Part shown: in pieces, positions 1-11,613 of the stretch
Numbering within the stretch: the stretch's first letter is position 1
Layout of the letters: each line of letters starts with the position of its first letter
DNA from: Cryptomeria japonica
Taxonomy: Eukaryota > Streptophyta > Pinopsida > Cupressales > Cupressaceae
Direction: 5' to 3'
Assembly (NCBI RefSeq): GCF_030272615.1
Contig: NC_081414.1
Location: 658,696,292 to 658,760,291, forward strand
Length of the DNA stretch: 64,000 nucleotides
The notes under the pieces: model-generated
What the model was told of the DNA's origin: nothing
Seen by the model: only the letters and a program-made list of their open reading frames with translations
The model's database searches: none
Made by a program: the position numbers and the translations under genes

Positions 1-230
1 AATCCTCCATCACACTCCCCAAAGGCTAAAAACTGAACTGAATAACTCCCTGGTGTCATACAACTGCGTGGACCTGCAATACCTTCCCTCGAACTCTGTT
101 TGTTCCCAACCTCCAAATCCGCCTCCCTCTACGGCTTATGGCTTCCCTGCCAATGCTTAGCTGCGGGCTTCTTTCTCACAATACGGACAACCACAACACT
201 TCCCGTGGTCTTTTGTAGCTCAAAATAAAT

Positions 231-325
231 TGGGGGTCTGGGGGCAACGCCCCCAGCGGGGTCGAGGGGCAGCGCCCCTCGCGGGGTCTGGGGTAGCGCC
301 CCAGCGGGGTCGAGGGGCAGCAACA
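231..325. repeat. G/C-rich repeat GGGGCAGCGCCCC (element A)
   Basis: Short units alternate GGGTC(G/T)GGGG with CAGCGCCCC, giving local inverted repeats. Element B carries the same block at about 18056-18235. The region is non-coding in both elements. Confidence 0.8.
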
Positions 326-540
326 GCAACAACCTCCTTGTGCGGTCAACAACAGCATTGGCACCTCCGATCGTGCGGCCACCTCCCCGTGCGGCGTGTG
401 CTTGTTTTTCCCTTTGTGTGTTGCGTGGTGTTCTGGGTTGTGCAATGTGTGCGGTTGTCCTTTTTATTTCGCGTTGCACGGGGGTTTTATTGCTGTGCGG
501 CGTCTTAGTCTTCCGAGCTGCTTGGTGACCGCCTTCGGTG

Positions 541-705
541 GCTCCCACCGCACGGTGTGACCACCGCACGATGGTGTCATCGTCGGTGATTCCACCGCAC
601 GGTGGTTCCACCGCACGGTGGTGTTGCCGTCGGTGATTCCACCGCACGGTGGTGTCACCGTCAGTGGTTGCACCGCACGGTGGTCCCACCGTACGGTGGC
701 CATTT
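541..705. repeat. GC-rich tandem repeat with CCACCGYRCGGTGG palindromes (element A)
   Basis: About six degenerate units of roughly 28-31 bp lie here, each built on a palindrome such as CCACCGCACGGTGG. The array corresponds, in reverse complement, to 17217-17440 in element B, so it belongs to the 3' non-coding region of the family. Confidence 0.85.
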
Positions 706-812
706 TCCTTTTTTTTTTTTTTAATAATTTTATATAACTTTTTTTCAGCCGTACGGCCATACGGTACTCTCTTTTTTTTTTTTTTTTTTTTCCGATTTCC
801 TAATTTAGTTGT

Positions 813-3800
813 CTAGAGAGTCTTCGGCTCGGGTCCCCTGTCTCTGGGATCGCCCTTCATCCTTCTCGGTTTGCCTCGCCCGAGAGTCTCCCGTTTTGGT
901 CCTGTGCCTGGCGAGTCGCCTGCTCGGCCTCTCGGGTCCCCTTCCCTCCTCTCGGGTCCCCCTCCGGACTCCCGGGTGTCCTTCCGGCCTCTCGGGTCCC
1001 CTACGCGCTTCTCGTGGTAGGGTTTCAATTTGAACCTATTGGTGGCAAGTTTATTTTCCATGGCCATCCGAAGACCTGGAACCACAAATTCTATAGGGAC
1101 CACGACCTCCTTCCCGTACATAAGAAGAAGAAGAAGAAGAATAAAGATTTTGAAGACTGCGGTCTTCCATACAGGGTTCCAATCGTGGCCAACACTCTTC
1201 GGATTATCTACGTCGCCAGGGTTTGGGGCATCTCCCTTCCAATATTCTTTGTATTCCGGCAGGTACACCTCTGTTGGTTGCTCTGGTTCCTCTACTTCGA
1301 GCCTGTAGCTTTGGAACATTTCATAATCCTCCATTTGCCAGTGGAAGAGCCCGTTAAGTGAGCATACCTCATCTTCAGAACATCCCTCCAATTCGAGCAC
1401 CCCTTCACTGTTCGGCTCCATCGTGTTCTTGCCCTCTGAGTCCGAGTCTAAAGAGGCGAGCTCTTCGTCGACATCTTGGGTGTGTAGGTCAATGGTATAT
1501 TTCCGCCCTCCCTTCTCCATGGAAAGTGTATTTTTCTTCCAGTTGTGGTTTACCCTCGCGTTGATCAACCATGCTCTCCCCAGGATGGCGTCATAGCCTT
1601 TCTTCTTCGAGGGAATAACCACGAAATCTAACAAGAATGGTTGCGTACCAATTGTCACTTGCTGGGCCATCAACAGGCCGAGTGGCTTAATGCCGTGTTG
1701 GTCCGCTCCCACCAGGTTGAATGTGGGTGGCCACAGGGTGGGCTTCCCCAGTCGCTTCCATGTTTCTTCTGGTAGTACATTCACCCCAGATCCCCCGTCC
1801 ACAATGGTGTCCTTCAGAATGGTCCCACGGATACCCATTTCTACCACAGCTGGGTGTCTACCACTGCTCACGGCTAGTAACATCGGGTCAGTCGAAGGGC
1901 TAACGGAAACCTCCACCTGTGGTGTACTCTTCGAAGCGGTGGCGGGAACCCCTACCTGTGGTGCACTCGACAATGCGGTGGCGGGAACCCCTACCTGTGG
2001 TGTACTCGACGATGCGGTGCTTTGCACATTGGTGAGGATGGCAGTCCTCAATTGTGGCATAGAGTCTAGAAGGTCTTTTACCTTTATCGGCACCTCCATC
2101 TGCAAGATTTGCCCAATGATGTTATTTTTCGCTTCCGTACGGGATGATGTACTCGCCACCTTGTTGTCCCGTCGTTCGGTTGTCATCTCACGTTCAATAT
2201 TGGCCTTTGCCTCCCGTAATCTCTCCTTCTCCGTACGGGGGTCGGGATAAGTGGTTTTTTTCGTCTGGGCGTGGGTGATCGCCAGTACTTCTTTCTCACT
2301 AGTCTTCTCAGCCTTCTCAATGTTGAGGAGATTAACCCCTGCCTGCGGGCAATTTGCGTCCTCATGGTCGCCTGGCCCACACCAACGGCAGAGGTGTTGA
2401 GGGGTGGCTTCCTTCGTGCAATCACGGGCGAAGTGCCCCCACTGATTACAGGCCCTACATTGGATAATTGGCCGGCCCTTGGCGTCATACTGGATATGGC
2501 TTCCGTTATTGTTATTGTTGCTATTCCTTCCGTCGCCGCGTCTGTTGTCCCGGTATCCTCCAGATGATGTCGTTGTGTTAGTATGTTGGCCGGTACCCGC
2601 TGGTGCGGATGTTGTGGCCTGCTCCATGAACAACACCTGGTTCATTTGCGTACTTCGGGTTTTCATGTTGTATGGGCACTCCTTGGTGGAGTGTCCCATC
2701 ACTTGGCAAATCTCGCAGAATGCCTTCTTTTGGCAAGTACCCTTTGTGTGCCCTTCCTCTTTGCACTCAGTGCACCATATGTCCCCTTCGTTTCAACCAG
2801 TGCTTCTCATTATTTTGAATTCCTTTCTCATTCGCTCCATGTCTTTCTGGAGCGCTTGCACTCATTTGCCAGCCTCGTTGTCGCTGCTGCTTTCCTGTGA
2901 AGAGTCATTATCCTCGGATGAGGATTTATTACTTTTCTTCTTCTTTGATGTTTTGTGTTTGCTCTCCAGGTCCATCGCCCTATTATAAGCGTCGTCATAT
3001 GACGTCGGGGGTACAATTTTCATCTTCCTCCGTAGGGAGGATTTCAACCCTTCAACGAACCATCGTTTCTTCAATCCATCTGCGGGTTGGCTTTCCATTT
3101 TACCCAAGAGTTCTTTCAGCCTCCGACTGTATGCCCGTACTGTCTCCTTGGTACCTTGTTTGGTACTGTATATCTCCGTTACAATTTCATTGTCATCACG
3201 GAGCAACCGAAACTCCCCCGTGAATTCCTTTTGTAGATTGGCCCATGTGGCCAGTTTTTGCTTGTCCACATCGGAGTACCAATCTATGGCAACTCCTCGT
3301 AACGTGGCTGGGAATTGCTGTACCCAGTCATCCTGGTCTGTTACTCCGTTGGCGGACCAAATGGTTTCACATGTACGGCAGTGCCGTAAGGGGTCTTCCT
3401 TGCCCTCCCTTGTGAACTTTGGCAATTTTTGTTTACTCGCCATCCCACCGCTGGGTCTCGCTCCTCTAATTCCTTGTGTGCTTCTACCTGGCGATCCTCC
3501 GCCTCCTGCAACTGAACCTCCACTCGTGGGTCCTCCGGAAAAAGTTGCTGACACCAAACCAAACAAATTGCCTCCCGTACGGTACCCTTGTGCTCCCTCG
3601 GCACCTTCGGTCGTACCGTCACCTTCCGTTGTCTCCCTCCGGTTGTCCTCTGAAATGGACAAATTCTTTAGCAAGTCTCTGGTAGCGTCGATCAGGTTTA
3701 GACTTCGCCTTGTTTGTTCCACCAACTCTTCACGGCTTCTTACCCTACGGTGGTATTCTGGCGAACTGTAGAGTTCTCCTTCGGCACCCTCCGTGACTCC

Positions 3801-4040
3801 TTCTGGCAGCCCTACAACAGTGTAGACAGTGTAGTTCTCTCCGTCTATCTCTGCCTCCGCAACCTCCGTGACACCTCCTGGGTTCCCTTCGGGCAACCCC
3901 TCGGCCGGTCGTCCCTCGGCAAGCTGCCTTAGCCTACGCCTTCGTTCTATCTGCTATTTGAGATTCAATGCGATTTGTGCCACTTCCCATTCGTCACTCT
4001 GTATCTTTTTATTTTTGTCCTTATTTAGTCTATTGGGCAT
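813..4040 (-). pseudogene. gag-protease polyprotein with an integrase-tail fusion (element A)
   Basis: The frame covers 1,076 codons from ATG 4040 to the stop at 813. It has no frameshift but three premature stops: TAG at 3954-3956, TGA at 2862-2864 and TGA at 2793-2795. Domains in order are: a low-complexity Gly/Glu-rich N-terminus; a Retrotrans_gag-type capsid region (about 3450-3000); four CCHC knuckles (CTECKEEGHTKGTC, CEICQVMGHSTKEC, CRACNQWGHFARDC, CRWCGPGDHEDANC); and an aspartic protease with DGGSGVNVLPEETW (about 1800) and the flap-like motif YDAILGRAW. An acidic linker follows. The frame then continues into YGKEVVVPIEFVVPGLRMAM (about 1110), which resembles the end of gypsy integrase. 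The pol domains between are deleted. Each stop is one C-to-T or G-to-A change from Gln or Trp. Confidence 0.85.
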
Positions 4041-4051
4041 AAGTCAAAGGT

Positions 4052-4465
4052 TCAATTTCCTCCTGGCCTGGCGCCATCTCGTTCCGTTTCCCGTCGGCTG
4101 TTCTCTTCGTAGCATTGCAGGATTTGTTGTCGTCGCTCTTCCTGGGCAATCTCCTCCAGGCGGGCCTGTTGTGCCAGCGATGCCTGTGCAAGCAGCCGGG
4201 GGAGGTGGTTCATTAACCGGTTTACTGTCGGGCTAACCTCCAGCGCTGTCCACACGGCACTTGGTGGGATTTCTGCCTCCACCGCTTCTCGTCGAACGTA
4301 TGTCTAAATGGCTACCTGGAGCAAAATTGAAAATTCTCGCGTTGCCGTGTCTTCTCCTGTGTAAAGTTTTGTCCGCGCGTCGTCGGCCTCCGGGTTTACT
4401 TCACCAACGGGTAGGCCCATTGTGTCTGTGCGCCATCCGTGTCTTCCGTTCCCAAGTTCGTCTAG
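4052..4465 (-). other. Leader of element A with an upstream reading frame
   Basis: Between the priming site and the gag ATG (4040) there is a frame, open except for one TAG near 4304, that ends 12 nt before gag. Its last 76 codons are rich in Glu, Gln and Arg and are probably helical. It is in a different frame from gag. It may be a leader peptide, or the original gag N-terminus displaced by a frameshift. I recognise no family. Confidence 0.4.
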
Positions 4466-4479
4466 GCAGCGGCGCCAAA
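4466..4479 (-). other. Primer binding site of element A
   Basis: Directly inside the LTR the minus strand reads TTTGGCGCCGCTGCC. Its first bases match the complement of a tRNA ending GGCGCCA, as plant tRNA-Asp does. Similarity stops after about 15 nt, as expected for an ordinary priming site. Element B differs sharply at this point. Confidence 0.6.
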
Positions 4480-4798
4480 TGTTTGCCCTCTCGGGTAAAC
4501 GGTTAAATGCAGAAAGTAAATGCACAGAACATAATGGAAATACATTAAATAACCAGTCTCTATATTAATTCAACAGTCCATGTACATCAAGTGCTTATAA
4601 CATTACATTTGACACGACTAACATGATCCTTTCGAAGAAAAGGTACACAATATATAATACCCGAAGGGGTACGACACAACCGTCGCAACTCCAACTACCT
4701 ACCTGTCGGCTAACTAACTGACCGCCGTAACTCATTATTACCGACGACAACATAATATATAACATAACAACATAACATAATGATTATTCCCGTCAACA
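4480..4798 (-). repeat. 5' LTR of element A
   Basis: This 319-bp LTR begins TGTTGACGGG and ends GGGCAAACA when read on the minus strand. It is closely similar to the two 320-bp LTRs of element B (15894-16213, 18971-19290). The flank at 4799 starts CTCTC, which would be the target duplication; its partner is outside the window. Confidence 0.93.
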
Positions 4799-5386
4799 CT
4801 CTCCCAAATGCTTATACAAAATTGGCCAATTCCTTCCACATTGCTGATAAAAAATTCTATGAAGCTGAATGTGACTTCCAAAAATATCTTCAATGTAAGC
4901 CCAAGTAAATTGGCCTTTGGCCACTAATAAAAGCTCAAATGAGGTGACTGAAATATCACCTCCTCAATGCAACCCCTCGAGATATCTTCCACTCCCTTAG
5001 TTATGCAATCTATGGGAGTTTTCATTCCCAAAGATTATGATCTGCAGACACCTCTCGGTTCTACAAAACCCAATCAATTATCAAATCCAATTCCAAGCAT
5101 GCCTTGAAGCTTCATCTTGATCTCCCTTTATACTTTTTCACTCCAACATCTAGAAGCTTCTAGAAGTTACTTTATGAAATAATATTTAATTAGTCACTTT
5201 TATTAAATTAATTAAATATAAAGTCATTTTTTAATTTTTTAATTTATTTGATAACTTTATAAATAATTAACTTAATATTATTAATTAAAATAATTAATCA
5301 ATCTATCCATTAAATATATCATTTATTTGGACACCTTAATTAGTTAAATTAATTAATTAATTCTTCTTCAAAATGGGGACATTACA
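4799..5386 (-). repeat. 3' LTR of element C, truncated by insertion of element A
   Basis: This 588-bp segment closely matches 8805-9615, apart from the MITE and a 34-bp segment that are missing here. The outer end reads TGTAATGTCCCC on the minus strand. The break at 4799 coincides exactly with the LTR terminus of element A. Confidence 0.88.
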
Positions 5387-5722
5387 ATCTGCCCCTCGTG
5401 AAATTGCTTGATCCCAAGCAATCAATCCTCCACTTGGATCCCATTGGTAAATCCGTGTAATGTCCCTATGATCACCACACAACTCTTGCACTATCAACTG
5501 AATCCATTGAATCAAATCAATAACCTCATCATGTGCTACAGGAGTACAAGTTTCATGAGGTAGCAAATCAAGTGGTTGATCCTTCTTGCTCCCAATCTCT
5601 GCTGAAAGTAAGCCATCAAATAGACCATCCACCGCTTGTAGCCCTGAACTATGCATTTGAAATAAGTCATGTACATGAGGATCCAAGGTGAAGCTGTAGA
5701 GACTCCTCACTACATATACCTC

Positions 5723-6402
5723 CTAATTTCTTTGTATGAGACCTGTATGAAATCCTGATGTATGAGAAAAATCCCAATCATCACTATCAGGAGAATGATC
5801 CACATCCAAATCATAAAGTGGATTATCCAATAACCATGTAGCATCAATCTCAAACAATGGATTATCCACCATCACATGCTCCTCCTGCATAACTATTTGC
5901 TCTTTCTTCCCGCTCTTCGTCCCACAAAGAGAGATAGAGTGCAACCTGCCATCCACAATTCCCCTCAATACATAATCCTTGTTATTTGATTTGAATTTCA
6001 TCTCCAACTTAGGCACATTGAGGGTGAATTCTTCTATGTCTTGGAGCCATTTCATTCCCAAGACTACATCTGCTGCCCCCATGTTAACTACATAAAAATC
6101 AGCTTGTAGTTCATAGTCATTCAGCAGCAAAGTGAGACCACTTATTCGTTTGGTGCACATGAGGGTATATCCATCTGCAACTCTAACTCGAAATCCCTTG
6201 AAATCTTCTGTCTACAACCTGCATCGAGCCACAAATCCTTCGTCAATGAAATTGCGCGTGGCTTCAGTGTCAAGCAAAGCAACACAACTCTGCCCATTAA
6301 CTGATCCTCTAAATCGGAAGGTAATCTCTCCCTACTCATCAGCAAATATAGATATAGGAGATAGATTCCCATCTGGCTCAAGCTCCATTGTAGCATTTCC
6401 AT
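5723..6402 (-). pseudogene. Aspartic protease of element C
   Basis: Retropepsin-like sequence is spread over two frames. The active-site region reads ALLDTEATRNFIDE, where the usual Gly of D-T-G-A is Glu (one G-to-A change), so catalysis is probably lost. The second half contains ADVVLGMKWLQDI, the conserved hydrophobic-hydrophobic-Gly segment. An acidic tail follows and then the element ends. I found no RT motif after it. Confidence 0.8.
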
Positions 6403-6636
6403 CCCGATTATCTCCCGAGGCAGCTGGCTGATCTAATTTTCAAAATTAGAATCATCATAATATACCCACATCGCACAATTCGCCTTCCCCTTAGGCCTCA
6501 AGGGGCAATCATGCTCTTTGCTGTAAGGCTCCTTGCACCAAAATTATAATTTTCTCCTCCTCAATTCTTCTCGTGTCTCCTCACCCACCATTGTTGCTGA
6601 TTTCTTTTTCTTATCAGCAATTTGTTGAGGACTCTC

Positions 6637-7697
6637 CTAGCTGGTAGAAGAAGTTTCTTTATGAGAACTTTTGTTTCTAGGCATTGCGAATTCCATACTC
6701 GCTTTCTTCATTGCTTCTTGTAGTTTAGGTGGATCAAAGGCTTTCAACCAGCCTTTTAGTGGCTCCATCAATCCTTCCGTGAACAAGACAACCAACCTCC
6801 TTTCGCTAATGCTAGGCACCATAATTGACAATCTTTGAAAATCACCAATATATGTCTCCAAGTTACCCACCCGTTTCAGCTGTGCTAAGTCTCTAAAGTA
6901 CATTTCTGGATCCTTATGATCAAACCTCTCTATCAACATGTTCGTGAACTCAGCATAAGTGGTAATGTGTATATGACCGAGTGTGGTTAATCCATGATAC
7001 CACCATTTATGGGCAATACCCTCCAAATGTAATGTGGCGAACCTAATAGCATCCTCTTTGGGCATTGGTCTTAATGACAAATAGTTGTCAAGCTTCTGCA
7101 CCCATGACCTTGCCGTATATTTGTTGCTCCCATCAAAATAAGGCATGGTGATCTTCCCTAGAGTATGTTGACAATCATTTGGCGCTGGAGTGTGGTAGTC
7201 ATTCCTCCCACCATTCCTCCTACTCCTCTGGTTCATAAACTGATTAATAGATATGACCATTGTGGTTCATCTGCATAAGGTATAGGGGCAGCAACCTGTG
7301 GTTGTTCTTCACGTGGAATGAAGGTAGGAAAAAAAGGTCTAGAGGCCGATCCTCTAGTGTGGGCATCCCGCTGATTGACTGTCCTTGCTCTCCCTTCCAC
7401 TTCATTGCGGCTACCTCTCCCACTGTCTTCCCCTGAATTGCTTGTTCGATTTTGTTCAGGTTGCTAATGTATTTGATCTATTTTCCCTAGCAACCGGGAC
7501 GTCATGTCAATCATGGTGTCGAATTTTTGTTCCATTCTTGTATCTTTATCCTCCTCGGCCATGTTCAGAACTACCTTATCTTTTTCTTTCTCTCTTAATG
7601 CCTCTGAAAAAGTGTCAACTTCAGGTACCCGTGGAATGTTATATTGCTGCCTTCGTTGTTCCCTGTTGTAGTACTTTATCTCTCTCTCACTCACCAA
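6637..7697 (-). pseudogene. gag of element C
   Basis: An ATG at 7697 opens soon after the priming site with a charged N-terminus. A frame change and a stop follow. The 207-codon piece 7260-6637 carries a typical Retrotrans_gag capsid domain: YFDGSNKYTARSWVQKLDNY, HLEGIAHKWW and RFDHKDPEMYFRDLAQLKR are family hallmarks. A Cys/His cluster downstream (CKEPYSKEHDC, about 6530) could be a degenerate zinc knuckle. It would assemble the virus-like particle. It is now broken. Confidence 0.85.
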
Positions 7698-7710
7698 TCA
7701 CAGGATGGCA

Positions 7711-7730
7711 GGATCTTGGCTCTGGTACCA
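7711..7730 (-). other. Primer binding site, initiator tRNA-Met type (element C)
   Basis: The minus strand reads TGGTACCAGAGCC followed by AAGATCC, one base from the LTR end. Plant initiator tRNA-Met priming sites begin TGGTATCAGAGCC, so there is one mismatch in the first 13 nt. Confidence 0.85.
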
Positions 7731-7731
7731 C

Positions 7732-9615
7732 TGTAATATCCCCGGTAGTGGTATGACTGAAAATATAAGGAATATTTACGAACAATTGCCTGTCCACTCT
7801 GCTATTATGAAGTTTGTGTCTTGCTGATGTGTTGTCTCAGAAAATTCAGATTGGTATGGAGGTCATCAAGCACATGTTTCTCATGTAAGATCAACAATAA
7901 TGACTTCTAATTGTTAAGACTATTGCCTAAAATGCATTTGCCTGATATTATGACAAACAATTGTTAAGTAACCTCAAAACATTCATACATGAAGATGCAA
8001 CTCAATTCCTTCCTTCCTTGTTACTAAATGGTGTTCAATGAATCCTTACAATGATGATATGAAGACCAACACTCAACCTACTTATGACTCAGAAATTTCT
8101 GAGTACATTGGCAACCATGGATATTATAGCTAACTGAAAACAGTACATAGAATGATATCAATGCACCTGATGAAATTCGCCTTGTAGGAGAGTTGAAGAA
8201 GCAAGCGATACCTTTGGGTTTTGACCCCACAAAATGCCAAATTAATTGGTCTTTAGAATCGCCCCTGCTGCTGCTGGACGGAGGTCTGGAACATCAGTAA
8301 GTGACAGCTGCAAGTCCATCATACATCTTACTAAAATGACCGCCCTTCCTTGACAAGTGTAACGTTGCCTATCTTGTTGACTTTGGATGCCAAATGAGAG
8401 AGATATGAGCAAAATCGATAACCTTAGAAGCTGATTCGTTTGATGCTGATCAGATTGGTTTAGCACTGGTTTGTCCAACAAATTCCCCTCCAAATGTCAT
8501 TAATAAGAATCGCCTTACACCTCCAAATATATCGCTGGCATCCATAATGGAATTCGATGCTTTAATGTTGAATAATAAGTGAAATCGTGGGTTTCTACTG
8601 ATTTGATTCAGACCTGAAAATTAGTCGATTTTCACACAAGTCTATCTTTAATCAGCAGCTAATGAAATGGCCTCAAGTCCCCAAAGTTGCCACTACCTCC
8701 AATGTGTGTTATGCTGCATTCAGTGATAACATAGGACAAAATCTTGGTATGAGGTCTGATCCGATTATGCTTCAGAACTGAGATTTAAACTTGAAATCGC
8801 CACAAAGCTCTCCCAAATGCTTCTACAAAATCAGCCAATTCCTTCCACAATGCTGATAAAAAATTCTATGAAGCTGAATGTGACTTCCAAAAATATCTTC
8901 AATGTAAGCCCAAGTAAATTGGCCTTTGGCCACTAATGAAAGCTCAATTGATCTGACTGAAATATCACCTCCTCGATGCAACCCCTCGAGAGATCTTCCA
9001 CTCCCTCAGTTATGCAATCTATGGGAGTTTTCGTTCTCAAAGATTATGATCTGTAGACACCTCTCAGCTCTACAAAACCCAATCAATTATCAAATCCAAT
9101 TCCAAGCATGCCTTGAAGCTTCATCTTGATCTTCCTTTATACTTTTTCACTCCAACATCCAGAAGCTTCTAGAAGTGACTTTATGAAATAATATTTAATT
9201 ATTAAGTGAGCGAATTCTGGATTTGATTGTGGGCAAGTTTTTAATCATCAACGTTTCGGATCACACTCCGTGATCCACCATTTTTTTCGTTTCCTTGAAC
9301 TCTCATTCATCCTGATGATGGATCACGGAGTGTGATCCAAAATGTTGATTAAAAACTTGCACACAATCGAATCCAGAAGTCGCTCACTTAATTATTATGG
9401 ATTTTGGAAATTTGATAGATTTGAATATTTAATTAGTCACTTTTATTAAATTAATTAAATATAAAGTCATCTTTTAATTGTTAATTTATTTGATAACTTT
9501 ATAAATAATTAACTTAATATTATTAATTAAAATATTTAATCAAGCTATCCATAAAATATATCAATAATCTGGACAACTTAATTAATTAATTCTTCTTCAA
9601 AATGGGGACATTACA
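7732..9615 (-). repeat. 5' LTR of element C (contains a MITE)
   Basis: On the minus strand it starts TGTAATGTCCCC and ends GGGGATATTACA, directly followed by the priming site. It is about 1.88 kb including the MITE at 9205-9388. The outer 800 bp (8805-9615) match the 3' LTR remnant at 4799-5386. The remaining inner part is assigned by adjacency to the priming site, because its 3' partner is off-window. Confidence 0.8.
9205..9388. mobile_element. MITE with 74-bp terminal inverted repeats and 9-bp target duplication
   Basis: The two arms, 9205-9277 and about 9318-9388, are inverted repeats beginning AGTGAGCGA and ending TCGCTCACT around a 40-bp loop. Flanking 9-mers are identical: TAATTATTA at 9196-9204 and at 9389-9397. 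A 9-bp duplication and long arms fit a Mutator-type MITE. The other LTR of element C lacks it (empty region near 5181-5203). Confidence 0.85.
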
Positions 9616-10096
9616 TGGCACTTCTAATGCCAGGTTTGTCATTCCAAACAGTCATTATCATTCGGGTGAGAAGGATTTCTTTTGTGTTGATGATCCAACT
9701 TTCTGTTTTTGTGTAAATATGTGTGTGGCTTTGATGGCAGTGCTGATTTCATCTGCATGAGTATGGGTGTGGCTATGACAGCAATGGTGGTTTCGTCTGA
9801 AGGTATTTCTGCTGCCTCAACCACAGCAGGCTACAGTTGAGTTGCTGATTCTGGTAATACGTTGAATGTTTCTAGTCAAGAGTATAAGGATTTTTGTCAG
9901 ATTTTGTTCCAATTTCTGGTCTGTTTCGGTTTTCCCCTCAATGCTTCTATGTGTCTGCTATTATGGGGTCCTTGGTGGAGGCTTTTATTATGTTCAAGAA
10001 TGTTTTGGGTTTTTCTTTGGCTGATGTTTCTTATATGCTTGTTTGAGTGCCACTCTTGTTTCTCCCACATTGTTTATGTGTTCTCCTGATGGTATC
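9616..10096 (+). pseudogene. Upstream part of a decayed L1-like sequence
   Basis: T-rich sequence with short open frames. It joins 11609 onward once the solo LTR and one copy of its target duplication are removed. I cannot recognise a domain in this half. Its assignment rests on continuity with the ORF1-like sequence to the right. Confidence 0.4.
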
Positions 10097-11608
10097 TGTC
10101 ATGTCCCCACAATTATTATTTATTAATTAATATAATGTTTATCAACGAATGATTATTCGAAATTATGAAATATTTATTTATCAATAATAATATTTTTGAA
10201 ATCTTTAAATTAATAATTAGATAAACAAATATTACAGTCTGTCATGCCCTGTATCACTTGATATGGCAGCAAACTAAAGACAAATACACCATAATTAAGA
10301 AGTGTAATCTCCATTCTAATGACAACAATATATACTCTTAGATGTAGATCCATATATCGATAGGGACAACTCCATAATCACCGTCCAAGAGGAATATTTC
10401 ATATCTAACCACAGCGATGATATGGGAGAGATGTATGGAAGCAGCAGCCATGATTATGATTGATTCGACCAACGCAGCAATCACAATAGCAATAACATAT
10501 CGTAGGTAGTAATAACAGTGATAATCTTCGCCTATCGTGGTAACCAAGCTACTAGAAATTGCCGCTGATGGAAATAAAACCTTTACACCAAACAATTCAA
10601 GGAATAAAAGCTTATGTAAAGATTTCCAATTATTAAAGAGGTGCGTAACATTAGTATGAGTCAAATATTGGTGTCATCACGATTATTGACACTTAACGTA
10701 ACTCCCTTATTGGTTGCGATTACATACACTCAGCAATTGTTTCGGGTGAAAGGGCATTGAACTATTAAGGAAAGGTGATTAGTAGTTTATTATTGACCAA
10801 ACCATAAATAAGAGACAATGATTAATACTAATCGTTTGTTAAGAATTATACCACAGGCTGCAATGTGACTTGAAACAGTAGTAATCCATTTACAAAGAGG
10901 TGTGATTACCTTGAAAGGGTGCGATCTTACTAACTTGATACGATTTCATTGTATTTGTCGAAAGCTGCCACTTGATTATAATAAGTAATGTTTCCTCATC
11001 AAGTGTGATTTAGAGAAAAGAATATAAATTACATGGAGGGTTGCAATTAGAGGTTATGTCTTCTTAATATCCAAAGGGTATGACTCGTTGATGTTAAGAT
11101 ATAAATAACGATTGAACCAAGGTGATAAAGGAGGAAAGAAATATATATTATCTGGCAGCCATCGATCAGATCAGATCAGATCTGTTATTAAGTTACAGGC
11201 AGTAACATCCTTGTTCTGGGTGGTATGCATGGGGATGTGCTTAATATGGATGCTTATTATATATGAAGCACAATAATTTTCTTATGTAGAATTTAGTAAT
11301 AATATACTTATAGAAAATAATATAATGATTGTAATTACTAAAATATTTTATAAGAACTATTCTACAGTGAAATATATAGTGTAGTATTATATATATATAT
11401 AGAAATAATAATTTGAAGGAACAAGTAAATCTGAGGTTATAAATCAGATTGAATTATCAATTCAATATCAGAAAGAAGATTTTGTTATCACCAATTGGAT
11501 TCATGTTAAGATAGTTTTGTCCCCTAATCAGTTTAGTTTAAGTCATAAGTATGTTGAGATAGATTAATTATGGTTAAAACAGACCTAAACCAAGTAGGGG
11601 ACATTACA
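10097..11608. mobile_element. Solo LTR, 1,512 bp
   Basis: It begins TGTCATGTCCCC and ends GGGGACATTACA, and is flanked by the perfect 5-bp duplication GTATC (10092-10096 and 11609-11613). No priming site, polypurine tract or coding region lies inside, so unequal or intra-element recombination has removed the body. The near-symmetrical ends leave the orientation open. Confidence 0.88.
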
Positions 11609-11613
11609 GTATC

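Larger units (their letters stand above)
1..4798 (-). mobile_element. Element A: non-autonomous Ty3/gypsy retrotransposon, 3' end beyond window
   Basis: On the minus strand the order is 5' LTR (4480-4798), priming site, leader, one gag-protease frame (4040-813), then a non-coding 3' region that runs off the left edge. Base 1 matches element B at about 18460, so the missing part is about 500 bp plus the 3' LTR. The frame has gag, four zinc knuckles and protease, then jumps to a stretch resembling the extreme C-terminus of gypsy integrase. RT, RNase H and the integrase core are absent. It must therefore have been copied by enzymes supplied by another element. It is inserted in the 3' LTR of element C. 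Confidence 0.88.
4799..9615 (-). mobile_element. Element C: gag-protease-only Ty3/gypsy element primed by initiator tRNA-Met
   Basis: Read on the minus strand: 5' LTR 9615-7732, priming site 7730-7711, gag 7697-6637, protease about 6400-5723, a short tail, polypurine tract CACGAGGGGCAGAT (5400-5387), then the 3' LTR from 5386. The 3' LTR is cut at 4799 by element A, so the remainder lies left of the window. Only about 340 bp separate the protease frame from the 3' LTR, so RT, RNase H and integrase never fitted in this copy. It is a second independent gag-protease-only lineage in the window. Confidence 0.82.
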
